Shown here piece after piece: positions 45,111 through 57,592 of a stretch of 64,000 nt of DNA. The translations under genes were made by a program, and so were the position numbers. Position 1 is the stretch's first letter. Each line of letters starts with the position of its first letter. The notes under the pieces were generated by a model. It was given only the letters and a program-made list of their open reading frames with translations, had not been told where the DNA came from and made no database searches. Source of the stretch: Phlebiopsis flavidoalba (lineage: Eukaryota; Basidiomycota; Agaricomycetes; Polyporales; Phanerochaetaceae); the NCBI GenBank assembly GCA_035772785.1, contig JAOCPU010000002.1:1-64000 (forward strand), in the 5' to 3' direction.

Positions 45111-46725
45111 TCAAAAAACGAGTTGACCGCGCTTGTTCCACACCCGCGCGCCGTGCTCCTTGTCGACGTAGAGCACTTCGTCGTCGGCCAATGCACGGTC
45201 GGGCAGACCGGGGATTTTCCACCACTCTGGATCGCAGAACACCAGTCAACTATACGATGCAAGACGCGAAGCGTGACAAGCGCACCTGAGTATTTTTCGG
45301 TCTGGAAGTGGTTGTAAAGCATGTCGTGTGCGTGCATCGGGTGGGTTACTTCGAGCGAATACTGGTCCGTGTATGCCTCTGGCGGGAGAACGAACCAGTC
45401 ATCGGCATACATTGGCTCGGTGCGATATACGACTGGCCCGCCGCGTTCTCGGCGGATCAAATACCTGCATAACTCAGTTAGCTCCGTTGATCACAGGAAC
45501 TGAGCCTGTAAGAGTACTGACTTGCGCGTCTGCCACCATTCGGATGTAACGAGTTCATGAGGAACGGCAAAGTCGACTGCGAACTGTTGAGGGAACCACA
45601 GGAAGCCCTGTGCTGTACCCGAGCGCAGCTCCACGGTACGCTCCTGGCCATTGCCGCTGAACAGTGCCTTGCGCTCCTTCCGGGCTTGCTGCTTCATCGC
45701 CCAGAAGAGTGCCGCGCGGAGGCGGTTGTTCGCGGGGTCGGAGATGTGGTTCATTGCGGACCAGTAGCCGGCGTTGTCGATGGAGAATACGCCCTGCGGA
45801 GGGCGAAGAGAGGTGGTACTGGCCGGAGACGAGGCCTGGGAAGCGGAGGAAGGTGAGGGAGGTTTGGGTGAAAGCCCAGTGGGACCATTCCGCTTCGTCT
45901 ACAAACACGTCAGACATTGGGAGGGATAAGAGGGTCGTAGACGTACCAGGTGCGCCAGAGTTCATCCATGGTTCACTCAAAAATCCCTCCAGGGAGCTCA
46001 CGTCTGGGTTCTTCATAAATTCGTCTGTTACGTATTCTGAGTTTTTGAAGAATGCAAGGTGGCCGGGTATGTAGAGCAGGATGTCGTCAGTGTTGTCCAT
46101 CGGATTTGAAGGCAAGAGGAAGTCGTATTTTGAGGCTTCGTCCCAAGGGAAGGGCGCGCTCAAAGTTGCCGAGCATGATGTCCATATCGCACACGCCCCA
46201 GATTGGCGTCGTCTCTGGATTCAGCCAACGGCGAAAGACTTCGTGGCGAAAGGTCGGAAGTATGCATGCACCTGCGGATTCTGTTCAGACCGGCGGAGGA
46301 ACGATAGAGATAGAGACGCACCCTGTCACCCCATCGCCGCTCGTACATCTTGCTCACCACCGTCTCCCGCTCCAACTCGCTGCAACCTCACCACCGCTCG
46401 CATAGGAACTTTGCATGCAACCCCCAATATTCCTCCGACGATAGACATACTTCGCGCAACGTTCGACACGCCGGGCGAGCGAGTGGTTCTGAACAGCCGA
46501 CTCGATCGTCTGTCTGTCGTCTTTGATGAAGAGAACGTCGAGTGTGGGATTCCCAGCGACGGACGCAAAGAAGTTGGGAAAGGTAGAGAGGAGAGGAGGA
46601 GGAGGGGTTCCAAATGGCAATGATGGTGAGCCGAGGCGCGGGTGTTGGATATTCTGGGTCAGGTGGGTGCGTTCCAAGCACACTGGCGAGTCGGGCAGAT
46701 GGTAGTTGGCATCAACGATCGCCAA
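45111..46725 (-). CDS. DUF6625-like, glycosyltransferase-type protein
   Basis: A fungal family resembling glycosyltransferases. It begins with APRLTIIAIWNPSSSSPLYL and NFFASVAGNPTLDVLFIKDD, a beta-alpha start, then LREVCLSSEEYWGLHAKFLC. After a 50-nt intron comes VHAYFRPFRHEVFRRWLNPE, then TPIWGVCDMDIMLGNF, whose DMD resembles the DxD metal motif. Then follow KYDFLLPSNPMDNTDDILLY, PGHLAFFKNSEYVTDEFM, DEAEWSHWAFTQTSLTFLRF, GYWSAMNH, QGFLWFPQQFAVDFAVPHEL and YLIRRERGGPVVYRTEPMYA. The last exon, after a clear intron, reads EWWKIPGLPDRALADDEVLY and VDKEHGARVWNKRGQLVF, stop at 45111. Frameshifts are seen near 46155 and 45800. The start is uncertain. No signal anchor is recognised. Confidence 0.65.
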
Positions 46726-48206
46726 GGCCTACTCAGATTTAAGCTTTCCTGGAAACACGTACCCTCGTCGAGGTGAGACTTATAGTCATCACTCGAGCTC
46801 GGGAGTGCATATGGTGCGGCCCGTTGGTCTGTAGCGGTAAATTGTATGAGCGCATATCAAGAGTGCGCTTGATGGCGCGATGGCGACCGTCGCTGTGTAT
46901 CTTTGCGACCACCTTCCCATAGTTTGTTGTCTCGCGCGGTGCTCGTTTTTGGTTGAGGGCCTTTTTTGCTGCAAAGTAGGGTCGTGGTGGAGTGGGTGGG
47001 TTACGGGGTCGCAAGGCGATGGCAAGTCGGCGTGGTCGGACAACCACACACCCCTGCTTTAGTCTGACAGATAAACGCTCAGTGCGGCCATCATCATCCG
47101 CGGATTGCTCTCCAGATATGTTTGTGCCGGTCATTTGGTGCTTTTGTCAAAGTGGGTCTCGACAAAAGGATCGGAGAGGTCGGCGGGAAGCCAGACTTTG
47201 AGTAGACCTTCAGAATATTTTCACAATAGAATCTCCCCGTTTTGTGCGGGGCGATCAAACCGGCCCCTAGACTTCTTGTGTTTGTTCTGGCTTCATGTCA
47301 AAATTTGAGGTGCAAGGGCGACCCCGGCGGGACCAGCATACATTCGCACAAAGGCCAAGATACATACCGTCTGAATATCTCTTGTCATTTTTATGCCCAG
47401 CTATCAAAACCGCTCTACCACTCTCTACGTTTCCGTGGGTCCTTCCTAGGGGCCTGAAAGTTGAGTACGCCACGGCGGCCAGTCCTCTTACGTGTGGTGG
47501 GGACCCGAACTCGGACTGATTGGGTTTTGCCGAACACATAATTCGGTCGATCCGCCGCTCTCCCGATAGGAGGTCAAGCAATCGCTCAGAGACAAGAGTA
47601 CAGTCCCGTTCGAGCACAAGCTGATTTTAAGGAGTACTATAGTAGTTGAACCGGTAACAGTGGATGTGGATACGAGATGGATCGACAGGTAACGACAACA
47701 TCTAAGTAATGTAGCGCAAAGATCTCGGTACGAGCACCGGGTAGAGCCTCGTCCACGTGGCGCGCCCACAACGCTTCCGGTTAATCAAGTGGTGCCGGTT
47801 TGCACCGGTCGCACCGGCCAGCGGCCCGGCGCCAGCATCTCATCGTCGAGGGCAACGGTCAAGTACCTACCAGCCCGAAAACAAAACGTTGAAGTCCGAC
47901 CTTTGACATCAAGAAGCTCAATGTACTACAAAGTTTTATCCATGCATTAATGAAGGAGAACGTGGGTCAGGACTCAGTGAGTCCTCGAGAACTCGACTCC
48001 GATCACGATGATGATAATATTTGGGGGTGGTATTATAAAATGCGGAGGATGTCCGTATGTATATGATGTAGATGAGAGCAGATCCAATGAGAGGCGTGCT
48101 GGTGTTATACAGATGCTGTCAGAATCAAAAAGATTAATCTTGTTGCTAGTATGTCCTTTATATCTCCTAGCAAGGTCCGATGGGGGGCTCCAATCAAAGC
48201 TATTAG
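46726..48206. other. Intergenic, no gene recognised
   Basis: It should include the 5' end of the DUF6625-like gene and the 3' flank of the methyltransferase-like gene. An ORF at 46739-47134 (minus) may hold N-terminal residues of the former but shows no motif. Confidence 0.35.
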
Positions 48207-49187
48207 TTAACGAGAGGGTGGTCTCTGCCCGCGGATGTTCATGAAAGAGTACTGGAAAACCACACAATTTGAGAAAGGGAGTGTATGTTGTGCTAATGTG
48301 AAAACATACCTCTGCAAGGTCCGTCCTCGCACCTCTTACAAGGGTTCACATACACCAGGTTCGGCTCGGTATAGAAAGGGCGCAGCCACCGCATTCTCTC
48401 GAGGCGCATCCCCACCAGTGCCTGAACTTCTTGAAACGATCGATCTACCGGTTGTGTTGCCCCAGGCGTGTATCTCGGGGAGTTGCAGCTGGCCTACAGG
48501 GAGGACATCTTCCTCTTGGGCGTTTTCGCATGAGGATGGCGAGCGCCGTAAGACGGGTCGGGGATGTACGCAAGCGTCGATAAACGAATCCAGCGAGTCG
48601 AACGGCACCCTCATGTCGATCTTGAGGATATCAATGAAGCTGTGGCCGTTGGACTCCATGAGTGGTCTCGGAGGGTGAACAATCGGAGAGGGTCCGCGTG
48701 TGGAGTGGTCCTCTGAAGAGCACCGAGGGGCAACAGTGGCAAAGTGCGAGCGGGCAGACAGGGGGGGAAGTGACGTTGTGAAATTTCAGGATCGAAGCCG
48801 TTGACCACTGAAGTCGTAATCCCGTACACTTGCGTGCAATGCGGCAGTCGTTCGAGCAGCGCGGCTCCTCGAAGGAGGTACTCGACAGTTGATGCCAAAG
48901 GAGTAGATTGTGCCAGGTGGCTGGTCTGGGAAACGTAGCGAAGTTCGCGCAGAGCCCGGCGACACCTGCCATTATTGCGCTGCCGCGTCACCGCGCAGAG
49001 TTGAGTCCGCGGACGCGTTCGTACGCCGGTTGGTCGGGCAGCGGAATTGCCGGGTATTGAAGAAGTCCCCTGGGGTCGGACATGGAGCCATCTGACGATC
49101 AGTGTGTAATGGAAGCATTGACGAGCACCGTACATAGCGTATAGAAGTCGCGCCTTCTACTCCTCCGGGAAACACTGTATTGGCCAT
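48207..49187 (-). CDS. Methyltransferase-like protein (fungal Methyltransf_22-type)
   Basis: The family has an N-terminal SAM-binding half and a conserved C-terminus. Seen here: TIYSFGIN, then a disrupted SSFEE.LLERLPHC and NGFDPEI (48780-48900), equivalent to the glycine-motif strand 'VYSFG-xx-xSSFE'. Next GHSFIDILKIDMRVPFDSLD (48570-48650) is the 'ILKIDIEGxEFxxL' motif, with Arg in place of the usual Glu-Gly. GQLQL and EIHAWG follow, then RFKKFRHWW and RPFYTEPNLVYVNPCKRCED. After an intron (GTATGT..TTCCAG) comes YSFMNIRG with a stop at 48207. Several frameshifts interrupt it. The substrate is unknown; it may be a protein or a sugar. Confidence 0.55.
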
Positions 49188-50291
49188 GTAAAGTCTGATT
49201 TAATGCACGTCCGAGCGCCAGCACTCACACACACACGCACCGATCTGCCGCATCCTGTCGGGCCGCCATTTTCCGCACAAAGCTCTTCTCTTTCCCCAGG
49301 AGCGTTGTCCGCGATAGCGCATGTCGCCCCACCGTCGTGAGATGATTACGACGCGGAGCCCGGTTTGGCCTGAGTTTTTCAGATGGTCGGCGTGAGGGTT
49401 GGTCGGCGTGGGCGTAGCAGACAGCAGAAATGGTGCCGAGGAGAAATGACAGAATAGAGAAAAGAATGGTTCGTAGCGTGGGTGGCGAGTAAAGTACAGA
49501 CAGTTGCTCGTGTGTCGTAGTAGGGAGAACGTTAGACCGGAGATTCGCAAAGGACAGGACGAGACTGCAGTCTGATACAGGTTTTATGCGAAGGACGTTG
49601 AGGGGAGGCCCCTCCGTTTCTGACGGGCGCATTATCACTATAATCGTTTCTCGTAATGAACACATTACCCGATGTTCCGTATAAGTGCGACTAACGAGAC
49701 TACTATTTAAACACGCCGATATTATCAAATCAAGGAAATGCGCACTTTACAAAGAGATTAATCTCAAAAAAGAAAAATAAACCTATTGTACATTGCGCGC
49801 TTTGCCGACTTCACCTTTATCTCCTTTTGATTGACCACCAATTTTTGCGAACGAATTGCAGCCTGAAGCGCGAGGCTTCTCGATTTCATAATTTTTATCC
49901 GATTGCTTTTTTCCCGCACACTTACCCGTATCAAGAAAAAAACTAACCACTAGACGGTAGACATGGGGACCTTCATCTGGATGTCTGCCATCCAGTATCC
50001 CTACGATCCACCCACTAATCAATTCGATCAAGCGCTCATGATCATCATGCTCACGGGTGAGGTGGGATGGCGGGGGGCGAACCACGAGCCCGACTCGGAT
50101 ACACGGTTACAGATTATCGGAGGATCAGTTACAGGTCATGGATTCTTCCGAATGGCTTCTACCTAGTCTGTATTGCAAAGGTCACCAGTGGTCTAAAAAT
50201 ACCCGTCGTCGAACATGTTTAAGGGGGTTCTAGACTCAGACAGCGTGTTTATCCTGCATTACGAGGAGCGTATAGAAGAAGCCAAACATCA
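49188..50291. other. Intergenic, no gene recognised
   Basis: ORFs lack motifs and compete on both strands. A minus-strand frame at 49783-50085 is rich in Lys and Gly near its end but has no relatives I recognise. Confidence 0.3.
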
Positions 50292-50936
50292 TTAAGGATA
50301 GACAGTCATTCTTGCCTCACATCTCGGTCTTGGGCTGGACAGGCTCCCTTGATCCCGCCTCGGAGCCGCCTGAGTACCAAGTCGCGCCTCGCGTGCCGCT
50401 CGCAGCGCTTCCTGCTTGTACTGGCGCGGAATGAGCAGGAGGCCAGAGAAGTAGAACGTTGGGATGAGCTGAAGAAGGCTCGTGAGCGACGACGGAGCTA
50501 ATGGTGAGAGAGTAGCTTGGTACGTACGACGAGCCAAACGATCCAAGTGATGTTCGCGCCGTTTCCCGACCTTGAGGCCGGTTGTATAGAGGCCATTCGA
50601 CCCTAAAGCCTGTTCGCACATGTCCACATCCGAATATTGAGATCCTCTGTCCTGATGTACATGAGTTTCCACGAACCATTGATAGAAGTGGCAGATTCGA
50701 TCAAGAAGATACGAAGATTTCGTGGATGGAAGTAGTGTTTTGTGAGACGGACGCGATGGCGGATGGACCAGGCCCTGGGGGTCTTGACGAAGTGAAATGA
50801 AGCCACCGAGAGCACGCAACCTTGGAAGAGATATGGAGCACGAAGATGCGATGTCGCCCACCACTGTCTTTGATGTGTGTCGTCGTTTACACACCGATTT
50901 CTGTCGTTCTTTCTGTAACACTGACCCGCCGTACAA
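50292..50936 (-). CDS. Unidentified protein with a possible C-terminal membrane segment
   Basis: A 214-codon frame (minus) reads LLDRICHFYQWFVETHVHQD in its middle and ends with LLQLIPTFYFSGLLLIPRQY, then KQEALRAAREARLGTQAAP. That is one hydrophobic stretch followed by a basic helix. Alternative frames show splice-like GTACGT near 50525. No known domain is identified and the whole frame may be chance, but the hydrophobic-basic end is more gene-like than its surroundings. Confidence 0.3.
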   Translation of the reverse strand: MYGGSVLQKERQKSVCKRRHTSKTVVGDIASSCSISLPRLRALGGFISLRQDPQGLVHPPSRPSHKTLLPSTKSSYLLDRICHFYQWFVETHVHQDRGSQYSDVDMCEQALGSNGLYTTGLKVGKRREHHLDRLARRTYQATLSPLAPSSLTSLLQLIPTFYFSGLLLIPRQYKQEALRAAREARLGTQAAPRRDQGSLSSPRPRCEARMTVYP

Positions 50937-53900
50937 GGCCGGCGCGCAAAGCCGGTTACAATGAGTTGGTTAATAGCTGCGGCTATGGATAGAGGAAGAC
51001 ATTAGTGGGAGGGCCGTAGAATTGTAGGAAAAAATGCGTTACCTAGACCGAACTGTATGAACCCAATGCAGTTTTGAACCAGAAGCGGTTGGCGTTATGA
51101 CTCCGTCACGCATCCAACGAGGCGACAAGGCGCACCCATGGGTAGGAAGAAATAGGAACCTGATGATCATCATAATCGCATGCGCGATGATGCTACTTCT
51201 CGAACGGGAATAGCAGAGGTGAGCTACTCCATGCTGGCTTCTACCGGTGTTTACAGCTGGACTTTGGCTTATGGGCTGTTTTGAGGGAGAGGTAGTAGAG
51301 GTTAAGGGGTCTGGTCGTGAAGTGGGCGTCTTTGCTTGATTGAATTGGGTTCGCGTCCCCAGGTGTGCTGAGACACGATTGTGTATTATAAGACCAACTC
51401 CGCGCCGTTTCACGACCATCCCAACTCGCGTCAGCCGATTCTCCGATTAGTGTAGACCAGATGCACAGAATCGAATTGCGGGGAACCACGTTGAGTGTGG
51501 CGGGGGCCTTCGCACCTGGAAGTCCGCCGATGGGCCACACCCTAGCCGAGGCCAGATGGTGCTCTGAGCCCGTGGCTGCCTCGAATCGTCTCTGGTAGAT
51601 ATTTGCCTATTCCACTGCTATCTGTGGATTAGTGCCAGAACAGAAACGTGGGAACTAATCCGACTAGCGGTGAATAAGGAGGCGCAACAGCATGCGCCAT
51701 GACGTAGGAGCTTGTATCACATGCAGAGCAGTAGGGCCCATATAAAGCGGCTATGTGCATGCAGCATGATCAGGGGGAACTGTGCGGGTGACAGATTAGT
51801 CTGAGGAAAGTACTAGCCCCGTCGTAGACATACCTATCACAGATACAATTCCGGGGGTTACTGCCAACCCGCTTCAGTTTCCCAAGGCCAAAACCCAAGA
51901 CCCTGGGGTATTTGCACAAGTGCCCCCTTGTTGGATGGGTGGTTGTGTGGGATCTCTCTTGTGTCGGAAAGCACGCCCGCTCTGGGTTTACGTTATTCAG
52001 TTAAAGTAGGATGACACGAACTGCCCGAGCCTTCGCAACGAGGTCGGGACATGTTGAGTACTGCTACCGATCATCCATATCTAGGCGTTGCGAGAGGCGG
52101 TGTAGACGTGACGACCGCGCACTCAATGTAGCCTTGCGGTGGCGAATTCCTGGGTCTACAAGGCACTGCCGTGGTCTGACCGTGGGAAAAGTGCAGGCTG
52201 TCTCAGCGTGTCGGATAAAGGCGTCTATGACGTGGGGAAGATCGGTGTTGTACGTACTGCCCGGCGCGCTCCGCGTGGGCGCACGTTGGATGTGTGGCCA
52301 GTCCGCACACCAACCGGTCTCGCCACATAGAAAAAATGCATCACTGACCATGTGTGGCGTGACCTCCCATAAGATAAAACACTTCAGACATGGAGCCGGG
52401 GTCGATGGTCTGTGGTGGCCTCATGACAGTCTACAATGTTTCAACTACGGCACTAGCGGCTCTCCACAAGGGTGACCGTTGTTTGCGTGGCGTTCACCTC
52501 GTAGGCGCGGTCACCTCAGATTGATGGGCCGCCCTCGAGGCTTCACCTTGGGTAGGGGTGTCGGTGGCATAGAGGGAACAGGGAAATGGTCACGGTCCAC
52601 TTCAAGGACCTTATCGACAACCTACGGTATCATTATTCCACCGTAATTATTTGATGCCAGTATGCTAGAAGATATGGTAACGGGGGCCACCATAGTACAC
52701 AACGCACACAAACAGCAAGCGTCGCAGCATGGTTACGATCTCGGTAAAGATAGGACGTGAAACGTTAGCTAGCATTTGTAAACTGACCACTGTGACGTGC
52801 CGTTGCTGAGCAATCGAAAAACGCGACTGACAAAAAGAAACAAACATGCAAACCGTACATAATCGCAGGGATGTGTCGTAGGCCCTTCACATGATGACAC
52901 GCCCGCCAGGTGAGTTGAACCTTTTGCGCAAGGCTAGCTTACAAACGGTCAAAAAAAGTGGCACCTTATCAGCAGGATCATGAGGCGTTGGGAAATGCTA
53001 CAAAGAGCATCACCAATATGTTATGTTACAATGCGAGGGGTATACGCTATGTGCGAGTTATGCAAAGAAGAATAAGAAGAAGGGGTTTTCGCAAGGGGAT
53101 TGCATCTACAAACATAGGGAGTGAGGAATCATCGGTATGGCCTATTTCTTCCGAGGGCCGGATCCACAGTCGGTCAAGTATGAAGGGGATTTCGCACCCA
53201 AAACAACAAATAAAGAGAGATATAGTACCAAGCCCTACCCGATCCGCGCATCATCAATGTCGTTGCAATGTCCCGGCTTTTCCGCTTCGCCTTCTACGTG
53301 CGGTCGCAGCTTGCGCTCTTTGTATTGATGCGCGAATATTTGGATGTGCGCGTTCTCTCGCCGTCCGCGTAGACGGCGCCGCACGTGCAGAGGTTATTGT
53401 CCCGGTGGACTTGCTTGTCGTGGTACCCCCCTGCCAGGCATTCGCAGCATTGAGACGACGGCCATCGCGCGCAGCGTCTGTGTACTCTTACGAGCAAGCC
53501 GTGCGGAGGGTCCCTTGCCCGCGGCGCCGCTGTCTGCTTGCAGCGCGAACGTTGTGAAGGGGCTGAAGCGGTCACGCGCCATGCGGTCGCGGTCTGTCTT
53601 CTTTCAGGAAAGGGCTCGGGTAAGTTATTGTCCTCGTCCGACATGTCGTATTCCTTCATCTGGCGGGCGAGCGACGTGGGCACAGAAGCCGGACGCGGAC
53701 GCTGTCCGCTTTGTGCGGATGGTGGTCGCACTTTTCGCTCTGGTACGCCAGGGCGGGAGCGCCAGTGTCCAGGTGGCAGTTGATCGTGATCTTGTTATGG
53801 TATGGTGGATGTGCTGGTGCTTGGTACTTATGGCTGTGGTACTCAAGGGCACCCGGTGCTCTCGAGCGATTGTCTTGACGGAATAGACGCGCGTATCGAC

Positions 53901-55477
53901 GGTCGTCGCAGTCCGGTCGGTCGTGTGGTGACACTGGATCTCGTAGCTTGTGCTTGCTTCGTGGCGGTACTCTCCGGATCGTCTTCATCCTCGTGATCTT
54001 CATCGTCTAGATTCGGTGAACTTAGTACTGTTCGTTCACGCTTCCTGCGAGCCACGCAGCTGTACGCAGGACGTAACAGCATGGAAGGTTGACGCGTGAA
54101 TCGGTCTCGTAGCCATCCTCGTCGTCCATATGAGATAAAGCTTTCCGTCTCGGATTCAAAGTCCAAAATATTTGTTGGTCAAAGTTCAAGCGAACCTTCG
54201 GAGTCTACCATGAAGAGTGCCTGGCGAACTCGGCTGGCGATGGTGTTGCACAACTTCTTGCCTCAGCGTCCGAGTCTCGCCCGTCGAGGTGAGAACGACA
54301 ACAGAGTAACACGACCTTTCATCGCCGACCGGAGTCGGCACATCTCCCCCCCCTGCGCCGCTCTCCTCTAATCTAGTCACACCTTCGAGGTGCACCTGCC
54401 ACGAGCCTTGTTTTCATGGAACATGGGGCGTGTCTCGAACACAGGGGGGGTTTCGCACAAGCGTTCCTGAGGCGTAACCGGGTTGTTCCTGCAGAATGGT
54501 ATTTCGGCCTTCCTCCCAAAGTATGGCTGGCGCATGAGGGGTTCTTGACGTTCTCGAGAGGAGTCTTAGTCTTCCCTGAAACCATGGCTTTGGCTCTCGG
54601 CTCTGGCTCCTGACTTTGACTTTGACTGTGACTATGTGATGACCGGTCGCTCGCCGCGAGCTCCGTTCTATCCAGCCTGCTCGCACCGGAAACGACGGCT
54701 CGAGTTCTCCCTGCACACCGAGCAAACGATTCACGTTCGCGCTCGAGCTGTCCTCTTGCACGCTCCGCTGAAACCCACGACGCCATGCGTTCCTCAACTG
54801 CACGCGCCATGCCCCCTCCTCTCCCGCGCTCTCCTCGCGCATCCCAATCCGCCACACAGCGTGCGATGTCCTCCTCACGCTTTTCGCACAGCCTCCATGA
54901 TCTCCCTCCTCTCTCGCGCGGCATGCCCATACACAGCGCTGCCGGCAGACAGTCAGGCCCTTATCTGCGTATTGAGAGCAATGCCCATCGCTCGACAGCT
55001 CCTTTCTTTCTCGCCTTGAGCAACACGCTTTCGCGAAACCATTCGGTTTGGTGCTTCATCCTCCGCGGTCGCGAGCAGCGCATACGTACTGTGAGTAAGA
55101 GCCTCAGAGTCTTTCTGCACGAAGGGATCGCGGTGCAGCTGTGTCTCCTTCTCCACACGACAGACAGGCCTCCCGCGCCAGGGGACGTGTCGTTCTGACG
55201 CGTGCTGATGACGATGGATTTGTGGACCTTGAGACTTGGTCCTTCTGTCATGCAGTCAGTCTATCTGCTCTCCATCCACCCCTCGAGAGGACTCACAGAT
55301 TCTTGTGCCTCGGCCCATCTTCATCGCCAGTTCGAGACGTTCATGCTGCTAGGGCAGGCCTGCGCGCAGCCGCACAGGTCCGCAGGGCCGGTAGATTTAT
55401 TTAGAGTGAGTGCATGGGTACGTTATAAGTACGCCGACTAAACGGATGGAGCTTATAGCTCCTTGTCGGTAACGGTT
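50937..55477. other. No gene recognised with confidence
   Basis: Several 100-200 codon ORFs overlap on both strands. At 53290-54400 minus-strand frames show an acidic run (DDEDHEDEDDPEST) and MKEYDMSDEDNNLPEPF, which could be parts of one frameshifted gene without a known domain. At 54373-54930 an Arg/Glu-rich frame could form a coiled coil. None is strong enough to call. Confidence 0.25.
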
Positions 55478-55555
55478 CCTGGGGTGGGTGGGGGGACTGG
55501 CCGAGGGGGTGGGGGTGGTGTAGGGGGGAGAGGGCGCAGTGGTGGGGGGTGGTGG
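55478..55555 (+). other. G-rich tract with G-quadruplex potential
   Basis: At least six runs of three or more G within 78 bases (GGGGTGGGTGGGGGG, later GAGGGGGTGGGGGTGG and GGGGGGAGAGGG), with short loops, fit the usual G-quadruplex pattern on the plus strand. Confidence 0.7.
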
Positions 55556-56189
55556 CGATGCGACCGTCGGTTCGCGGCAGTGTGGAATTGACGGGATGCT
55601 ACGAGCGTCGGCGCCTGTTGCGGTACGTTCGCTTCAACTGGAGCACGGCCGCGGCGTCAAGGACACAATAGACGTTCGACAGCGATGAACGTTCACCCGA
55701 CTGGACCAGCATGTTCTTACTTCGAGTTCGGTACAACGGCTTTTTCGTAAGCAGTTGCATCAAATCTACCAGGAGGCACATGTATATAACGGCCTTATAT
55801 CGGGCACGACTGTAGCGAATCGGAACGAGGGGATTGCTACTGACGAAGCCGGGCAAGTCATAGCATATGGACAAGAAACTGCCACGCCCGACAATTAGGT
55901 CCTGTGCAGACAAAACGGCCTATGGGGATTCGGGACTGAGACGGCTTTAGAGAGATACCAAATTAGTTCGCACCTAGCTTAACCACCGTTGTTCTCCGGC
56001 CAGAATATTACTTGGCAAATCCGATTTATCCTCAGGCATAAACAAGAGCACACGATTGCCGGTCACAATTATGGAACATACCATTCTGTCAGGTTTGAGA
56101 CCCGGTTTGTAATATTCCTGCGGAGGCTTCACCTTCTGTACGTACCGACGCTTTCCACGGACTGCGACCGCCGCTACTTAGCCCGCTCC
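55556..56189. other. Intergenic, no gene
   Basis: Where the rest of the kinase gene should continue (minus strand, below 56190) no kinase motif is found in any frame. Confidence 0.4.
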
Positions 56190-56721
56190 CTAGTGCATGT
56201 GCGGAGGAGGATGGTGGCAGTAGTTCAGCGCACAAGCAAAAGTTGGAGCATGAAGTAGCTCATCCATATAGTGTGCTTCGCGGGATCTGGCGGCCCATGT
56301 CGCTGTGCTTTTGTTTGATGATGCTTGCGGAGGTCGCCATACCACCGCAATACTCACCATGAGAATGTACAGGATGCCAGCCTCCCGTGTCGACCATATA
56401 TCGGTCGTGGTATCGCACAAATATGATCATGGTGAAGATCCAAATTCAGAATGTTTCTAAAGGGGCTTTGAGGATGACATGCCATAAAAAGAGGAGATCA
56501 TGGACACTCACACCTCTGCCACGATCTGCTTCCGGTCCCGCTCCGACATGCGCTCAAAGTTGAGCTCTTTCCTCGCCAAGATCTAGGCCACATTCGTGAG
56601 TTAAGTTGAAACAAAGGACAACTTTTGAACAAAAACTCACAAACACCATCAGGCTTTCCGTCTGATCTTTGCGAATAATGCCGAAGGAACCATTGCCGAT
56701 AATATCCAGGCGGCTGCGTAG
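56190..56721 (-). pseudogene. NIMA/Nek2-family protein kinase, N-terminal lobe only
   Basis: Nek2/NIMA kinases drive mitotic entry and septum formation. The exon after an acceptor at 56719 reads RLDIIGNGSFGIIRK, the glycine loop. The next exon reads ILARKELNFERMSERDRKQI with the catalytic Lys, then VAEV and a donor. Further on are LHHDHI, then RYHDRYMVDT and EAGILYILM, then DLASIIKQKHSDMGRQIPRS, MLQLLLALNYCHHPPPHMH. These match the N-lobe and hinge of Nek2, with several frameshifts. The sequence stops before the catalytic HRD loop, activation segment and C-terminal coiled coil, so about 150 of some 600 residues remain. It may be a truncated duplicate. Confidence 0.75.
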
Positions 56722-57592
56722 GAGGAAAGAGGGGAGGAACATCTCCACCTTAGCGATGGTAGGGATCCCAGGTAGAGGCCAGAATGATTTGGTCCGGTGA
56801 GGCTGCCCCCAGTCTGACCTTTTCACCGGCGTCGTCGTCGTCGATGGACAGAGAAACGGGCTGCTCTGTGCGCGAATCCCCCAGAGTCCAACCTAGACGC
56901 CTGGCCTCAGCACGCGTGCCAAATAATGCATCACGTGTGGCGCGTGCTCACAGACGCTCAGTGTTTAGCGCTGGTGCAAGTCGCGCGTTTGACCCTGCGG
57001 CCAGCGCAGCATGCTCCTTCCACTCCGACACCACAACGGTTGCACGTGGAATCTTTTGTCACCCTGGACTTTCCCAAGTAGACATCGAAAGGTAAAAACT
57101 GATTTGAATTCTTCATCTCCGTGGCTGCGTTCGCGTCCACATTTTCACCTCTCCGGCATCAGGCCCGAGTTCTCTCCGCGAGCCGTCACAGATTAATTGC
57201 TCTCCATTTTTACCACACATTCCTTTCATTTACTTTGCTTTTTCCATGTATTACTTGAACGTATCACACGCCACTTGTCTGCGTTCTCGTGAATATTTCT
57301 CATGAATCTCTTTCCTTTAGTTCTCGTTATCCCTTCGTCGTTGAGCACAGGCACGGGACTGGGCCGTATCAAGGCAGCCATGCGTCGCCTGAGCTTCGAG
57401 CGCTGGTGCGAGGAAGGAGCACGTTGGTTATGAGGCTCTACAAGGCTGCAATCCCGATAGTCTTCGATAGGTCGGGGGATAATCGGATGATATAGACTGG
57501 ACCGGACGTCCCTATTGCCTTGGTCTAACCACACCCCCACCCCCTCACTCTCCCCCATTGACCTCCTCCTAACAGCAAAACAGCCACTCACC
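56722..57592. other. Intergenic region, divergent promoters
   Basis: It lies between the kinase fragment (minus) and the deaminase gene (plus). It may contain the first kinase exon, which I cannot identify. CCACACCCCCACCCCCTC just before 57590 is a pyrimidine-rich stretch near the deaminase start. Confidence 0.35.

Noticed and set aside
56784..57095. Plus-strand ORF of 103 codons
   Set aside because: It is antisense to the region that should carry the first kinase exon and has no motif.
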